A DNA stretch of 64,000 nt from VGTK01 sp046327915 (GCA_046327915.1 JAXLXO010000033.1:7093-71092), one strand, 5' to 3'; shown: positions 18,957-27,558, counted from the first letter of the stretch. Numbers and translations are program-made. The notes: generated by a model from the letters alone, not told the origin.

Positions 18957-20020
18957 CTCAGCACCTCGCACGCCGCGCTGCGCGGCTCCAGATCGACTTC
19001 CAGCGGGACGAGCCCGCCGCGCCGCCAGCGGTCGCGGAGCGTCGCGCGCACGCCGGGCGTCGTGAGCGCGATCGCGCAGTCGCCACCGCCCGCACCCGAC
19101 GGCTTGACCGCGGTGAACGGAAGCCCGTCCGCCACGGCGCAGGCGCGCCGCAGTTCCGGCGTGTACACCGGCACCGACGCGACCGCGCCGAGGCGCGACA
19201 GCAGCCGGGCCGCGAGCCGGGTCGCGCGCAGCACGCCGTCGGTGTCGCCGGCGCGACAGCCGTCGCGCAGTCCCTCGCTCGCCGCACGCATGCCGGTCGC
19301 CCAGGCGCGGACCGCCCTTGCGGAGGCTCCGGCCCCCGCCGTGCGATAGCGCGCGACGCGTGGCCCCGTCGCGCACGAGAAGCCCGACGCCACGACCTCG
19401 AGCACGAGCGCGGACGGAAGCTCGACGCGCTCCCACTGCAGCGTCGCGGACGACGCGCGGGTGGCCGCGTCGGCGACGCTTCGCGGAACGTCGCTGCCGT
19501 CGAGACCGTCGAGCCAGACGAGTCCGCCGACGCTCGACGCGATCACGTCGCCGGCGGATCCGCCGCCCTGTGCGAGCCGGTGGGCATACACGGCGGCGGC
19601 CACCCGGATGCGCTCGTCGCGCGCATCCGTGGTCTCACCGCGCGCGACGTGGTGCACGGCGCTGACCGTGGCGGCGGTCACCGCAGCGCTCCCGCCCAGA
19701 CCCGTCTTCGCGTCGCTGGAGTCGAGCTCGGACTCGGTCGTGATCTCGAGGTCGGTATCGGAGAGTGCGAACACCCGTGCCGCGACCAGCGCCGCGGCCG
19801 CGACGAAGCGGGCCTCCGCGGGAACGTCGTCCACGCGCTCGGTCGCGAGCGGACGGTGCACCGTCGTACCGCCGATCCGCAACGACAGCTCGCCCGTTCC
19901 GCGGCGTGCACGGACGTGGGCGCGCAGGCGGCGCGTGACCGTCGCGACCAGCGCCGGACCGCCGTCGACGACACCGTACTCGCCGATCACGAACACCTTG
20001 CCGGGCGCCGAGCCGATCAC
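18953..20020 (-). CDS. Phosphomevalonate kinase
   Basis: A 355-aa GHMP kinase that forms 5-diphosphomevalonate from phosphomevalonate. It shows APGKVFVIGEYGVVDGG, the ATP loop KTGLGGSAAVTAA, an AQGGGSAGDV segment typical of bacterial Erg8-type enzymes and the C-terminal KPSGAGGGDCAI motif. The start is one of two GTGs: 20020 forms a GTGA overlap with the mvaD stop, matching the operon's other junctions; 20026 is the alternative. Assigned by family look and by being the third kinase-type member between mvaD and fni. Confidence 0.9.
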   Translation of the reverse strand: MIGSAPGKVFVIGEYGVVDGGPALVATVTRRLRAHVRARRGTGELSLRIGGTTVHRPLATERVDDVPAEARFVAAAALVAARVFALSDTDLEITTESELDSSDAKTGLGGSAAVTAATVSAVHHVARGETTDARDERIRVAAAVYAHRLAQGGGSAGDVIASSVGGLVWLDGLDGSDVPRSVADAATRASSATLQWERVELPSALVLEVVASGFSCATGPRVARYRTAGAGASARAVRAWATGMRAASEGLRDGCRAGDTDGVLRATRLAARLLSRLGAVASVPVYTPELRRACAVADGLPFTAVKPSGAGGGDCAIALTTPGVRATLRDRWRRGGLVPLEVDLEPRSAACEVLR

Positions 20021-21036
20021 GTCCACGGCGTCTCGCCTCGCTGCACGACCACGCCGGGTCCGGTTCCCGAGCGCAGCACGCGCAGCACGCCGGGAACGGC
20101 ACGCATGCGCTCCGCCACGACGTCGGCATCCTCGGGGCGGCAAAGCACCTTCACCTGCGGTCCGGCGTCGATGGTGAACCACGCACCGATGCCCTCGTCG
20201 CGGAGCGCGTGCACGGCGTCCATCGCGGCCATCGTCGCGGGCGACCAGAAAACCACCGGCGGCCGCGCCGCGAAGCCGGTCGCGTGCATGCGGAGGCAGT
20301 TCTCCTCGGCGATGCGGCCGACCTCGGCGAGATCGCGCGCCGCGATCGCCGCGCGCATCGCGCGCAGGTCGTCGTCCTGCGCCTCGAGCCAACCCGCGTA
20401 GAGCGGCGACGTCATCGCGACGTGCCGCATGGCGTCCCGCGACGGGTGCTTCTTCATGCCCTCGCTGGTGATCGCCACGAGGAGCGCGAGCGGCCATTCC
20501 TCCTCGCCGAGGATCGGCGTCGCGACGGAGTCGCTGCCGTCGGCCTCTTCGCCGCGGTGCCACTCGACCAGACCGCCGTACACGGAGCGCGATGCGGAGC
20601 CGGATCCCTGCCGTGCGAGCGCCGAGAGCTGCTCGCGGGTGACCTTGCGTCCGAGGACCGAGAGCGCGGCGGTGGTGACCGCGCAGAAGATGGCCGCCGA
20701 GGAGGCGAGCCCGGCGCCGACCGGGAAGTTGGCCTCGACGGACGTCGCGAGCGCGGGCGCGTCCGGCCCCGCGACGAGATCGAGGAAGCGCGACATGCGC
20801 TCGCCGGCGACGCCCTCGACGGGACGTCCATCCTGGACGAAGCGCGCCGCGGCCCCACGGTCCGGCGCCACGGTCGCGGTCGCGCGGAGCCCGGCGAGGG
20901 TCAGCGAGATGCTCCCGACCGCGGGCAGGTTGAGGCGCTCGTCGCGCTTCCCCCAGTACTTCACCAGCGCGACGTTGGCGTGGGCCACGGCGATGGCCGA
21001 GGCCTCGGTGTCGAACGGCGTCACTCCTCCGGACAT
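20017..21036 (-). CDS. mvaD: Diphosphomevalonate decarboxylase
   Basis: 339 aa. ATP-dependent decarboxylation of diphosphomevalonate to IPP. It has HANVALVKYWGKRDERLNLP, the VGSISLTL segment, the ATP loop VGAGLASSAAI, SGSASRSVYGG (conserved Arg-Ser region) and a C-terminal TIDAGPQVKVL. Conservation of YWGKRD and of the ATP-site Ser favours true diphosphomevalonate decarboxylase over the archaeal monophosphate enzyme. It is the first gene of the mevalonate operon. An ORF extends 49 codons upstream, but those residues look non-coding, so the ATG at MSGGVTPF was used. Confidence 0.94.
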   Translation of the reverse strand: MSGGVTPFDTEASAIAVAHANVALVKYWGKRDERLNLPAVGSISLTLAGLRATATVAPDRGAAARFVQDGRPVEGVAGERMSRFLDLVAGPDAPALATSVEANFPVGAGLASSAAIFCAVTTAALSVLGRKVTREQLSALARQGSGSASRSVYGGLVEWHRGEEADGSDSVATPILGEEEWPLALLVAITSEGMKKHPSRDAMRHVAMTSPLYAGWLEAQDDDLRAMRAAIAARDLAEVGRIAEENCLRMHATGFAARPPVVFWSPATMAAMDAVHALRDEGIGAWFTIDAGPQVKVLCRPEDADVVAERMRAVPGVLRVLRSGTGPGVVVQRGETPWT

Positions 21037-21372
21037 CCCCGCATCGTCCTCGTGCGGCTCCGGTTGCCGGAGCGGCGACGCGGCTTCGGTAGCGAGTCGC
21101 GCTCCACGGCGCCACCCGCCGACACCGCGGAGCGGGTGCCGCGCCTGCTGCTGCAGCGTCGAGAAAAGCGCGCTGAGCGTCACTCAAGTAACGCTCGGCC
21201 CACGTCCGCACTCCGCTGAACCCCGGAAAATGCCTGTGTTCACGGCGCATGCACGGGGCATGTCGATTGCTTTCACCGACTCGCAGACGGACTTGCCGTG
21301 GCGTTTGAACAAACAAGCGACACGGCGCGTCCAGAAGGCGACCCCGGCACGGGTCAGGAGGCAAGTTTCATC
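21037..21372. other. 336-bp divergent spacer between mvaD and a small regulator
   Basis: No convincing gene. The 21180-21350 part is visibly less GC-rich than its surroundings and should contain the divergent promoters of the mevalonate operon and the HTH gene. A 7-bp perfect hairpin (GCTCCGG, loop TTG, CCGGAGC) lies at 21057-21073, about 20 bp upstream of the mvaD ATG, and could sit in its leader. I could not pick a promoter with confidence. Confidence 0.4.
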
Positions 21373-21600
21373 ATGTCGAAGAACAGCGGTCTTTCCATCC
21401 GGGACATGCGCAACCGTCTCTCGATGACGCAGGAAGAGTTCGCACACGCCCTCGGCATCACGGTGAGCACGGTCAACCGGTGGGAGAACGGCCACTCGGA
21501 GCCGAGCAAGCTCGCGCGCGCGACGATCACCCGTCTCGCGGGCAACCACGGCATCTTCGTCGAGGCGACTCCCCGCGATCAGGTCCCCGGAATGCGCTGA
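21373..21600 (+). CDS. Small XRE-type helix-turn-helix regulator
   Basis: 75 aa, essentially one Cro/cI-type HTH: SIRDMRNRLSMTQEEFAHALG (helices 1-2), then ITVSTVNRWENGHSEPS (recognition helix). No partner domain. The start is fixed by AGGAGG 11 bases upstream of the ATG; 25 further in-frame codons upstream look non-coding. It is divergent from mvaD, so regulation of the mevalonate operon or of itself is conceivable but untested. It could also be an antitoxin-like orphan; no toxin gene is adjacent. Confidence 0.85.
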   Translation: MSKNSGLSIRDMRNRLSMTQEEFAHALGITVSTVNRWENGHSEPSKLARATITRLAGNHGIFVEATPRDQVPGMR

Positions 21601-21613
21601 CGCTCGGGCAGGA

Positions 21614-21769
21614 TCAGGCGGGCAGCATCTCGCTCGCGGGCGACTCGAAGTCGTCGCGATCGTCGAGTGCCGCCCTCGCCTGCCAGCCGAGCACGGCGCC
21701 GAGCGTGACCAGCGACTCCTCGCTGAGCAGCAGGAGAGCGACGTCGCGTTCCGTGATCCGGGGTTCCAT
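21614..21769 (-). CDS. Possible 51-aa small protein
   Basis: An ORF beginning MEPRITERDVALLLL, with a leucine-rich amphipathic N-terminal half and an acidic C-terminal end (DDRDDFESPASEMLPA). Its composition looks protein-like rather than random for this GC content, and it fills a stretch with no other gene. No clear Shine-Dalgarno precedes the ATG, and no family is recognised. It is convergent with the HTH gene and ends 14 bp from it. Confidence 0.35.
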   Translation of the reverse strand: MEPRITERDVALLLLSEESLVTLGAVLGWQARAALDDRDDFESPASEMLPA

Positions 21770-21861
21770 CACGGCGGGAAGCTAAGGCCGGCGATGACCC
21801 CGTCAAGTGTGGCGCCGGGAGCGAAGCACGTGGCCGAAGCGACGATCGTCGAAGACCGCGC

Positions 21862-22464
21862 TCAGCGCGCGCGCCGGGCGGCCGCGCGACGGCGTGCGGC
21901 GGATCGTGCAGCAGCCGGAGCCGTGCCCCGGCGGCCGATGCGGCGCTCCACGAGTGCGTCGGCACGCGCGAGCAGCCGTTCGTCCCTGGTGTGCTTCTCG
22001 ATCATGTAGCTCATGTCGCTCAGGTCGTGAATCAGCATCTTGACGGCCTGGTCGCGCCACCCGGGATCCTGCACGACCTGCAGCAGGTCCACGACCACGT
22101 CCTCGAGCTCCGAGCTCTCCAGGTCGACGGCCATCTCGAAGGCGCGCTCGCGCGTGATCCCGCGCCGCAGCTCGCGCTTGTATCCCGCGAGCAGGGAGCG
22201 CAGCCGGATTCCCGTCGACGTGTCGAAGAGCACCTTGGTCTCGCCGCCGAGCTCCGGATCGTTGCGCAGGATGCATTCGACGAGCATCAGCGCGCCACAG
22301 TGCGCCGCTTCGTGCCGCGCCATGTGGAACCAGAACTGGCGCAGCTCCGGATCGTCCGCGAACAGGCGGACGAAGTCCGCGTAGAGCGCCATGGTCTTGC
22401 GCTCGAGCTCGAGGGCGACTTCCAGAACGTCGGGAATGGTCGTCCGGCGGACGGAACGCTGCAT
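21862..22464 (-). CDS. Ferritin-like domain protein
   Basis: 200 aa. The N-terminal ~145 residues look like a four-helix ferritin/rubrerythrin-type bundle: LEVALELERKTMALYADF, HMARHEAAHCGAL (E-x2-H-like), ESSELEDVVVDLL and a later helix with IEKHTRDERLL. Conserved Glu/His spacing would suit a di-iron site, but not all ligands are certain. The last ~35 residues are an Arg/Ala-rich basic tail, possibly nucleic-acid binding as in Dps-like proteins. Divergent from the next gene across an 85-bp spacer. Function in iron or oxidant handling is inference. Confidence 0.65.
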   Translation of the reverse strand: MQRSVRRTTIPDVLEVALELERKTMALYADFVRLFADDPELRQFWFHMARHEAAHCGALMLVECILRNDPELGGETKVLFDTSTGIRLRSLLAGYKRELRRGITRERAFEMAVDLESSELEDVVVDLLQVVQDPGWRDQAVKMLIHDLSDMSYMIEKHTRDERLLARADALVERRIGRRGTAPAAARSAARRRAAARRAR

Positions 22465-22468
22465 CGGC

Positions 22469-22534
22469 TCAACGTCTTAGCAGGACGACGCGCGCCGCGG
22501 AAACCGCGCCGGGCGGCGCGGCGTTTCAACGTCT
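22469..22534. repeat. Two copies of a 9-bp direct repeat in a divergent promoter gap
   Basis: TCAACGTCT occurs at 22469-22477 and again at 22526-22534, each followed by a TAG or GATAG end. The pair brackets the spacer between the ferritin-like gene and the divergent unknown gene. It could be an operator pair; chance is not excluded. Confidence 0.3.
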
Positions 22535-22549
22535 GATAGCCGTGACCGC

Positions 22550-23341
22550 ATGACGGCCCCCGAGCGCGACCAGGAATTCGCCGATCTGCTGTCCGCGGTG
22601 ATCGAGCGCCACGCCGTTGCGAGCCGCCTGCAGGGCACCGCCGGCCTCGCCGAGGAGGTCCTCGCGGACGCGATGCGGGTCGGCGACGCCGTCCGGCGCG
22701 CGCTGCGCGACGGCAATGGGGACCGTCCGAACGAGGCCGACTGCGAGCGTCTCGACGGTCTGGCGGGGCGTCTCGAGGCGGCGACCGACGCCCTGCTCGC
22801 GCAGCCGCTCGCCGCCGATCTGCGTCGTGCCGCTGCCGCCGGCGACATCGGCGTCGCGGCGCGACTCGCGCTCGCCCTCTTCGCCGGTCTCGAACGTCCC
22901 GCCGCAATCCCGGACGTGGTCTACACCGGCGTGAACGCGCGCCGGCGCTCGCGCAGCGGCGAGACGCTCGTGCATCCGGAGGCGCTCGCCGACGAGATCG
23001 CGGCGCGGATCGCGGAGGGCATCGCACCGGCGTCCGGCGACGCGGCGGACGAGGCGATGCTGCCGGAGCCGATCGCGCTCACGGCGTCGTTCGAAGGCGT
23101 CGGCTCCGAGATCGCGCTCGCGCGCGCGACGTCCGACATCGCCGAGGACCTTGTGGAGGACATGGCGTCCGCAGACGTGCTGGTGTTCAGCAGGCGTCTC
23201 GCGGGACCGTTCTCGGTCGCTCTCGCCGCCGAGGCGGACGACGAGTGGTGGGCGGCGTCCTCGTTCCCCTGGACCGACTACCGCGCGCAACTCGCCAGCG
23301 CGCTGCGCGCGCGGAACATCGAGGTCCGGATTCTCGGCTGA
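22550..23341 (+). CDS. Hypothetical protein
   Basis: 263 aa, acidic and Ala-rich, soluble, with no signal peptide or membrane segment. The first ~110 residues are helical (DQEFADLLSAVIERHAVASRL, then EEVLADAMRVGDAVRRAL). A middle VVYTGVNARRRSRSGETLVHP segment and the C-terminal SFPWTDYRAQLASALRARNIEV follow. Codon pattern and an ATG at a sensible position support a real gene, but I do not recognise the family. It is divergent from the ferritin-like gene. Confidence 0.7.
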   Translation: MTAPERDQEFADLLSAVIERHAVASRLQGTAGLAEEVLADAMRVGDAVRRALRDGNGDRPNEADCERLDGLAGRLEAATDALLAQPLAADLRRAAAAGDIGVAARLALALFAGLERPAAIPDVVYTGVNARRRSRSGETLVHPEALADEIAARIAEGIAPASGDAADEAMLPEPIALTASFEGVGSEIALARATSDIAEDLVEDMASADVLVFSRRLAGPFSVALAAEADDEWWAASSFPWTDYRAQLASALRARNIEVRILG

Positions 23342-23365
23342 CCGCGCGTACCGCGCGAGCGCCGC

Positions 23366-23830
23366 TCAGGGCGCGTCGCTGCCGAGCCGGAAGTCGCCGC
23401 GGCCGTCGAGATCGGCCGGTGTGACGAAGTACGATCCGTCGGTCGTGACGTTCCAGATGCCGGCCGCCGCTTCCTCGTCACCGCCGTTCATCGCACCCGC
23501 TAGACCGCCGACCTCGGCACCGACGATGCCCAGCGCCATCTTGACGGGGAAGTACACGGCGTTGATGAGCATCGAGCCGAGGCTCAGGTTCGCGCTGACC
23601 GCGCGATTCCACGGCGCGGGCGCGATCGGCCGATTCGGCGAGAACGCGTCGTGCTCCGCCGGCGCCTCTTCGAGGCTCGGGGGCGGACCGTACGCGGAGA
23701 AGGTGCTGTCCTCGGTCGAATCAGGAACCGGGTTGCCCTGCGCGTGGACGACCGGCGCCAGGAGCAGGACCGCGAGCCCCGCCGCTGCAACCGTCTTCAT
23801 CCCCCCTCGCGACCAACCGTGCTTGCCCAT
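23366..23830 (-). CDS. Secreted small protein of unknown function
   Basis: 154 aa. The signal peptide MKTVAAAGLAVLLLAPVVHAQG is clear, starting about 10 residues after the chosen ATG, which has a GGGGG(T)G-type Shine-Dalgarno. The mature protein has a disordered acidic stretch, then one long hydrophobic/glycine segment (MLINAVYFPVKMALGIVGAEVGGLAG) that could insert in a membrane, and a C-terminal NVTTDGSYFVTPADLDG. It ends convergently with the previous gene. No family recognised. Confidence 0.65.
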   Translation of the reverse strand: MGKHGWSRGGMKTVAAAGLAVLLLAPVVHAQGNPVPDSTEDSTFSAYGPPPSLEEAPAEHDAFSPNRPIAPAPWNRAVSANLSLGSMLINAVYFPVKMALGIVGAEVGGLAGAMNGGDEEAAAGIWNVTTDGSYFVTPADLDGRGDFRLGSDAP

Positions 23831-23921
23831 CGCACACCCCCTGCTTCTCGATATCGACACGCTACCACGATCCGTTAGCGGAAGCACCCGGAACGACGGG
23901 TGTTTCCGCGGAAAATCCGAC

Positions 23922-24728
23922 TCACCCCGCGGGCTTGGCCGAGGCACGGAAGGCGTCGATCTCCGCCTGCACCTTGGCGCGGACCGACGCGGCGGACGCG
24001 TCGCCGACGCGCTTGCCGTTCACGAAATACGTCGGCGTGCCGCCCACCTTCGAGGCTTTCGCGAGCATCTTGTCGAACGACACGGCCTGGGTCGCCTTCT
24101 CGGACGCGATGTCCGCGTCGTACTTCGCCATGTCGAGCCCGATCCGTTCCGCGTAGCCGCGCAGAACCTCCCGTGAGAGGTTCTGGATGTCGCCGGAGTA
24201 GATCGTGTCGTGCATCTCCCAGAACTTGCCCTGCTGGTGCGCAGCCCATCCGGCCTTCGCGGCCTCGAAGGCCTGTGGGTGCTTGCCGAGCGGATAGTGC
24301 TTGAACGCGAACTGGAGGTCGTTCGGGAACTCCTGGAGCAGCTTGTCCGACAGGGCCGCGTTGGCCTTGCAGAACGGGCACTGGAAGTCCGCGAACTCCA
24401 CCACCGTGACGGCCGCGACCGGCGGCCCCTTGCGGGGCGCGAAGTTCACCGGGATGCGGTACACGGCCTCGCGCTTCGGCGAATCCGCCGACGTCCCCCC
24501 CGGACCGGCGACCTGCGGCACCGCGATCGGCGCGCCCGTGGCCTTGCCCTGCAGCGTGGCGACGGTCGTCTGCAGCTGCGCGTTGGCCTGCTTCAGGTCC
24601 GCGACCTCCTTGCGCAGGGCCTCGACCTCGCCCTGGCTCGCGTCGCGTCCGCATCCCGCGAGGATCGCGAGAAGGCCGAAGGTTCCGAGGGTGAGGGTGA
24701 TACGGTAAGGGAGCCGGACATGAGTCAC
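23922..24728 (-). CDS. DsbA-family thioredoxin-fold lipoprotein
   Basis: 268 aa. GTG start with AGGAG 10 bases upstream. A lipobox (LLAILAGC) makes it a periplasm-facing lipoprotein. A coiled coil (VEALRKEVADLKQANAQLQ) follows, then a DsbA-like domain from ~residue 90: VVEFADFQCPFCKAN with the CPFC active site, HYPLGKHPQAFEAA, and the cis-Pro motif GGTPTYFVNGKRV. This is the DsbA/BdbD type (Thioredoxin_4), oxidising or isomerising disulfides of exported proteins. Unlike the SurA/DsbA-like protein at 733-2190, its catalytic cysteines are intact. Confidence 0.9.
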   Translation of the reverse strand: MTHVRLPYRITLTLGTFGLLAILAGCGRDASQGEVEALRKEVADLKQANAQLQTTVATLQGKATGAPIAVPQVAGPGGTSADSPKREAVYRIPVNFAPRKGPPVAAVTVVEFADFQCPFCKANAALSDKLLQEFPNDLQFAFKHYPLGKHPQAFEAAKAGWAAHQQGKFWEMHDTIYSGDIQNLSREVLRGYAERIGLDMAKYDADIASEKATQAVSFDKMLAKASKVGGTPTYFVNGKRVGDASAASVRAKVQAEIDAFRASAKPAG

Positions 24729-24817
24729 GCTGGTCGTTCTCCTTTCGCCACTGGAGCCACCCAAAATCGCATGGCGGCCAGAGTGCTTCAAACGCGCGCC
24801 GTCCGACGGGTCCGCGC

Positions 24818-25624
24818 ATGACGCTGTTCGCGCGCTGCTTTCTGCTCGTCTTCTGCCAGCTCGGGGTCGGCGGGCTGCTCTCGCTCTCGGTACCGCCGTT
24901 CCACGAGCTCGAGCGTGGATTCTACAAGTCGAGCGCCGGGGTCTTCCTGAGCGCGGCCCTCACCGGCGGGCTGGGCACGGCGTGGCTCTGGCTGACCCGC
25001 GATTCGAGCGGCGTGGGGCTGCTCGAGGTCCTGCTCTGGATCGTGTTCCTGGTCCTGTTCTCGCTCTACGTCTCGACGCTCTGGGGCGACGCGATGGCCG
25101 CGCGCGCCCGCCTCTACGCTTGGTCCCTGCTGACGGGTGCGGCCGCTCTCGCGGCGAGCGGCTGGAGCCTGTTTCCCGACACCGGCGTCGTCCTCCACCT
25201 GCTCGCGACACTTACCACGCTGATCTCGGCGGCGACTCTCGGCGCCGTCACGACGGGGATGCTGATCGGGCACTGGTACCTCATCGACCCCGGCATGGAG
25301 ATCGAGCCGTTCCACCGCTGCTTCCGCTACTTCGTCGGCACGGTGTGGGCGGAGATCGTGGCGCTCGTCGCAGTTCTCGCGGCGCTGCTGCTGATCGGCG
25401 TCCCGGCCGACCGCGATCCCCTTCAGACGCATCTCGAGCTGCTGCTGCTGCGCGTGGCCCTCGGTCCCGTCGCGGCGCTCGCCCTGTCCGTGATGATCCG
25501 CCGCGTGCTCGCGATCCCGCAGACGATGGCGGCGACCGGACTCTTCTACATCGCGACGCTCGCCGTTCTCGTCGGCGAGCTGCTCGGGCGCTACTTCACG
25601 TTCCGGACGGGTCTTCCGCTGTGA
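24818..25624 (+). CDS. Polytopic membrane protein of unknown function
   Basis: 268 aa with about 7-8 hydrophobic helices, including CFLLVFCQLGVGGLLSLSV, LLEVLLWIVFLVLFSLYV, VVLHLLATLTTLISAATLG, VWAEIVALVAVLAALLLIG and TGLFYIATLAVLVGELLG. A central loop carries GHWYLIDPGMEIEPFHR. Some conserved His/Arg could bind a cofactor, but I do not recognise the family. It is divergent from the DsbA lipoprotein and its 3' end overlaps the convergent cold-shock-like gene by 29 bp. Confidence 0.75.
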   Translation: MTLFARCFLLVFCQLGVGGLLSLSVPPFHELERGFYKSSAGVFLSAALTGGLGTAWLWLTRDSSGVGLLEVLLWIVFLVLFSLYVSTLWGDAMAARARLYAWSLLTGAAALAASGWSLFPDTGVVLHLLATLTTLISAATLGAVTTGMLIGHWYLIDPGMEIEPFHRCFRYFVGTVWAEIVALVAVLAALLLIGVPADRDPLQTHLELLLLRVALGPVAALALSVMIRRVLAIPQTMAATGLFYIATLAVLVGELLGRYFTFRTGLPL

Positions 25625-25925
25625 CCGCAGGCGCGGGCGGCGCCAGGAAGAGCTTGGTCACGCGCAGGCCGCGCGACGTCCAGCCGACGTCGTAGCCGAC
25701 GAGCATTCCCTCGCGCAGCTCGAACCATCCCGAGCCGTCGCGCGGGGCGAGCACGACCATGTGCTCGCGCTCGAACGGGATCTCGCGGCCGGTCTGCAGG
25801 CTGCGCACGACACCGCGTCCGCCGCCGCGCGACACGTGGATCAGCGTACCGCGATAGAAGGGCTCGGCGGGTGGCGCGTCGCCACCCGTCTCCGTCAGAT
25901 CGTCGGGGCCGTCAGCGGATTGCAC
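25596..25925 (-). CDS. Cold-shock/OB-fold-like small protein
   Basis: 109 aa. The segment RGTLIHVSRGGGRGVVRS ... TGREIPFEREHMVV ... LREGMLVGYDVGWTSRGLRVTKL follows the cold-shock domain order (G-V-x(n)-G-x-G-F-I, F-V-H, L-x-E-G-Q-x-V, G-x-A-x-V) without the aromatic RNP residues. A possible RNA/ssDNA-binding fold. The GTG start lies inside the end of the sulfite-reductase gene (14-bp overlap), indicating co-transcription. A PilZ-like barrel is the alternative reading. An acidic, disordered N-terminus precedes the domain. Confidence 0.65.
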   Translation of the reverse strand: MQSADGPDDLTETGGDAPPAEPFYRGTLIHVSRGGGRGVVRSLQTGREIPFEREHMVVLAPRDGSGWFELREGMLVGYDVGWTSRGLRVTKLFLAPPAPAVTAEDPSGT

Positions 25926-27558
25926 CGCCGACGGCCTCCTGCGCGACGCGGTCGAGCACGTCGGTCCCGACGCGCGCGACGAACTCGGCGAAGCGCTCGC
26001 CGTCCTTGCGCTCGGCGCCGTAGTAGCGCGCCAGCGCGACGATCGCGCGCGGCGCGTCCGCCTCCGCGAAGCGTCCGAACAGGCGCCGCCCGATGTTCGA
26101 GCGGCCCTCACCAACCGAGCCGCCGACCAGCAGCGAGTAGTGTGGCAGCTCGACGCCGTTTTCGTCCTTGACCATCATGCCGGTGAGCCCGACGTCGGCG
26201 ATGTGGTGCTGACCGCAGGAGTTCGGGCAGCCGCTGATCTTGACGTGGAACTGGCCGAGCGTCTCGCCGTCGAAGCCCGCACTCGCGAGGTGCGTGCGGA
26301 TGCCATTGCCGACGCCCATGGAGCGCGTCACCGCCAGGCTGCAGTAGTCCGAGCCCGGGCACGCGACGACGTCGCTCAGGTGCATGGCTCCGCCGTCGGC
26401 GAGGCCGAGATCGACGAGAGCCGCGTGGAAGGCGGGCAGCGCGCTGCGGTGCACCGACTGGAACACCAGGTTCTGGTCGTTGGTCGCGCGCGTGGTGCCG
26501 TCGCCGTACTCGCGCGCGAGCCGCGCCAGCGCGCGCAACTCCTCCGCGGTGACGTCGCCGAGCGGCAGCGCGACCACCGCAGAGCAGCAAGCGGAATCGC
26601 GCTGGTCGCGCGCATTCGTGCGCGCCCAGTCGTCGAAGCCCGGACGCGGCGTGCCGGCGTCGGTCGCCTTGCCCGGCTTCGGCGCGCTGTGCGCGGCGAC
26701 CGCGGCGCGAACTTCCTCGCGCAGGTCGGCGCCGCGTTCGGCGGCGACGCGCTCGCATTCCGCGACCACCATCTGCCGGAAGCGCGCCGTGCCGAGCTTC
26801 TTCACGAGGAACTTGAGGCGCGCCTTGTGGCGCAGCTTGCGCTCGCCGGAGCGGTGCTGGATGCGGACGATCGCCTCGCAGGCGATCAGGACGTCGTCCG
26901 CCGGAACGAAGTCGATGACCTTCACCGCGAGGAACGGCGCCGCGCCGAGACCGCCACCGGACCAGACGGAGAAGCCCGGCTTGCCGCCGTTCGTCGTCGC
27001 GTAGAGGCCGATGTCGTTGATCATCCCCTGCGCGCAGTCGAGCGGGCAGCTCTCGACGGCGATCTTGAACTTGCGCGGCAAGGTCAGGTTCAGCGGGTTG
27101 AAGAGGAACCAGTCGTGGATCGCCATCGCGTGCGGCGTCACGTCGAACGGCTCGTCCGGAGAGACGCCGGCGAACGGACACGCGGTGACGTTGCGCACGC
27201 TGTCCGAGCAGGCACCGCGCGTGGTGATGCCGACCGCCTCGAGACGCTCGTACATCTCGCCGGTCTTCTCGAGCGGCACCCAGTGGATCTGGACGTCCTG
27301 CCGCGTCGTGACGTGCGTGACGCTGCGGCCGTAGTCGTCGGTGATCGCGGCCAGCACGTCCATCTGATCCGCAGTCATGAGGCCGCCGGGAATCTTGATC
27401 CGCTGCATGTAGCTCGTGTGGTCGAGCTGGTAATACAGCCCGTACGACAGGCGGATCGGGCGGAACTGCGCGTCGTTGAGCTCGCCGCGCTTGTAGGCCT
27501 GCACGCGGCCGACGTGAAGCTCGCGTGCGCGATCGAACATCTCTCTGGTCGGCTTCAT
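25912..27558 (-). CDS. Ferredoxin-type nitrite/sulfite reductase
   Basis: 548 aa, hemoprotein-beta/NirA-CysI-like: six-electron reduction of sulfite to sulfide or nitrite to ammonia at siroheme coupled to [4Fe-4S]. Two ferredoxin-like half domains are visible. The first contains TTRQDVQIHWVPLE and TRGACSDSVRNVTACP; the second contains the cluster-ligand motifs ACPGSDYCSLA and ISGCPNSCGQHH (C-x5-C and C-x3-C). The sequence cannot by itself separate sulfite from nitrite use, although the absence of a sulfate-assimilation neighbour leaves both open. ATG start at MKPTREMF; a longer upstream ORF looks non-coding. Confidence 0.92.
   Translation of the reverse strand: MKPTREMFDRARELHVGRVQAYKRGELNDAQFRPIRLSYGLYYQLDHTSYMQRIKIPGGLMTADQMDVLAAITDDYGRSVTHVTTRQDVQIHWVPLEKTGEMYERLEAVGITTRGACSDSVRNVTACPFAGVSPDEPFDVTPHAMAIHDWFLFNPLNLTLPRKFKIAVESCPLDCAQGMINDIGLYATTNGGKPGFSVWSGGGLGAAPFLAVKVIDFVPADDVLIACEAIVRIQHRSGERKLRHKARLKFLVKKLGTARFRQMVVAECERVAAERGADLREEVRAAVAAHSAPKPGKATDAGTPRPGFDDWARTNARDQRDSACCSAVVALPLGDVTAEELRALARLAREYGDGTTRATNDQNLVFQSVHRSALPAFHAALVDLGLADGGAMHLSDVVACPGSDYCSLAVTRSMGVGNGIRTHLASAGFDGETLGQFHVKISGCPNSCGQHHIADVGLTGMMVKDENGVELPHYSLLVGGSVGEGRSNIGRRLFGRFAEADAPRAIVALARYYGAERKDGERFAEFVARVGTDVLDRVAQEAVGGAIR

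Noticed and set aside
21057..21073. Hairpin upstream of mvaD as a terminator or attenuator
   Set aside because: It has no T-run and sits in a coding-compatible frame; such short GC hairpins are expected at this base composition.
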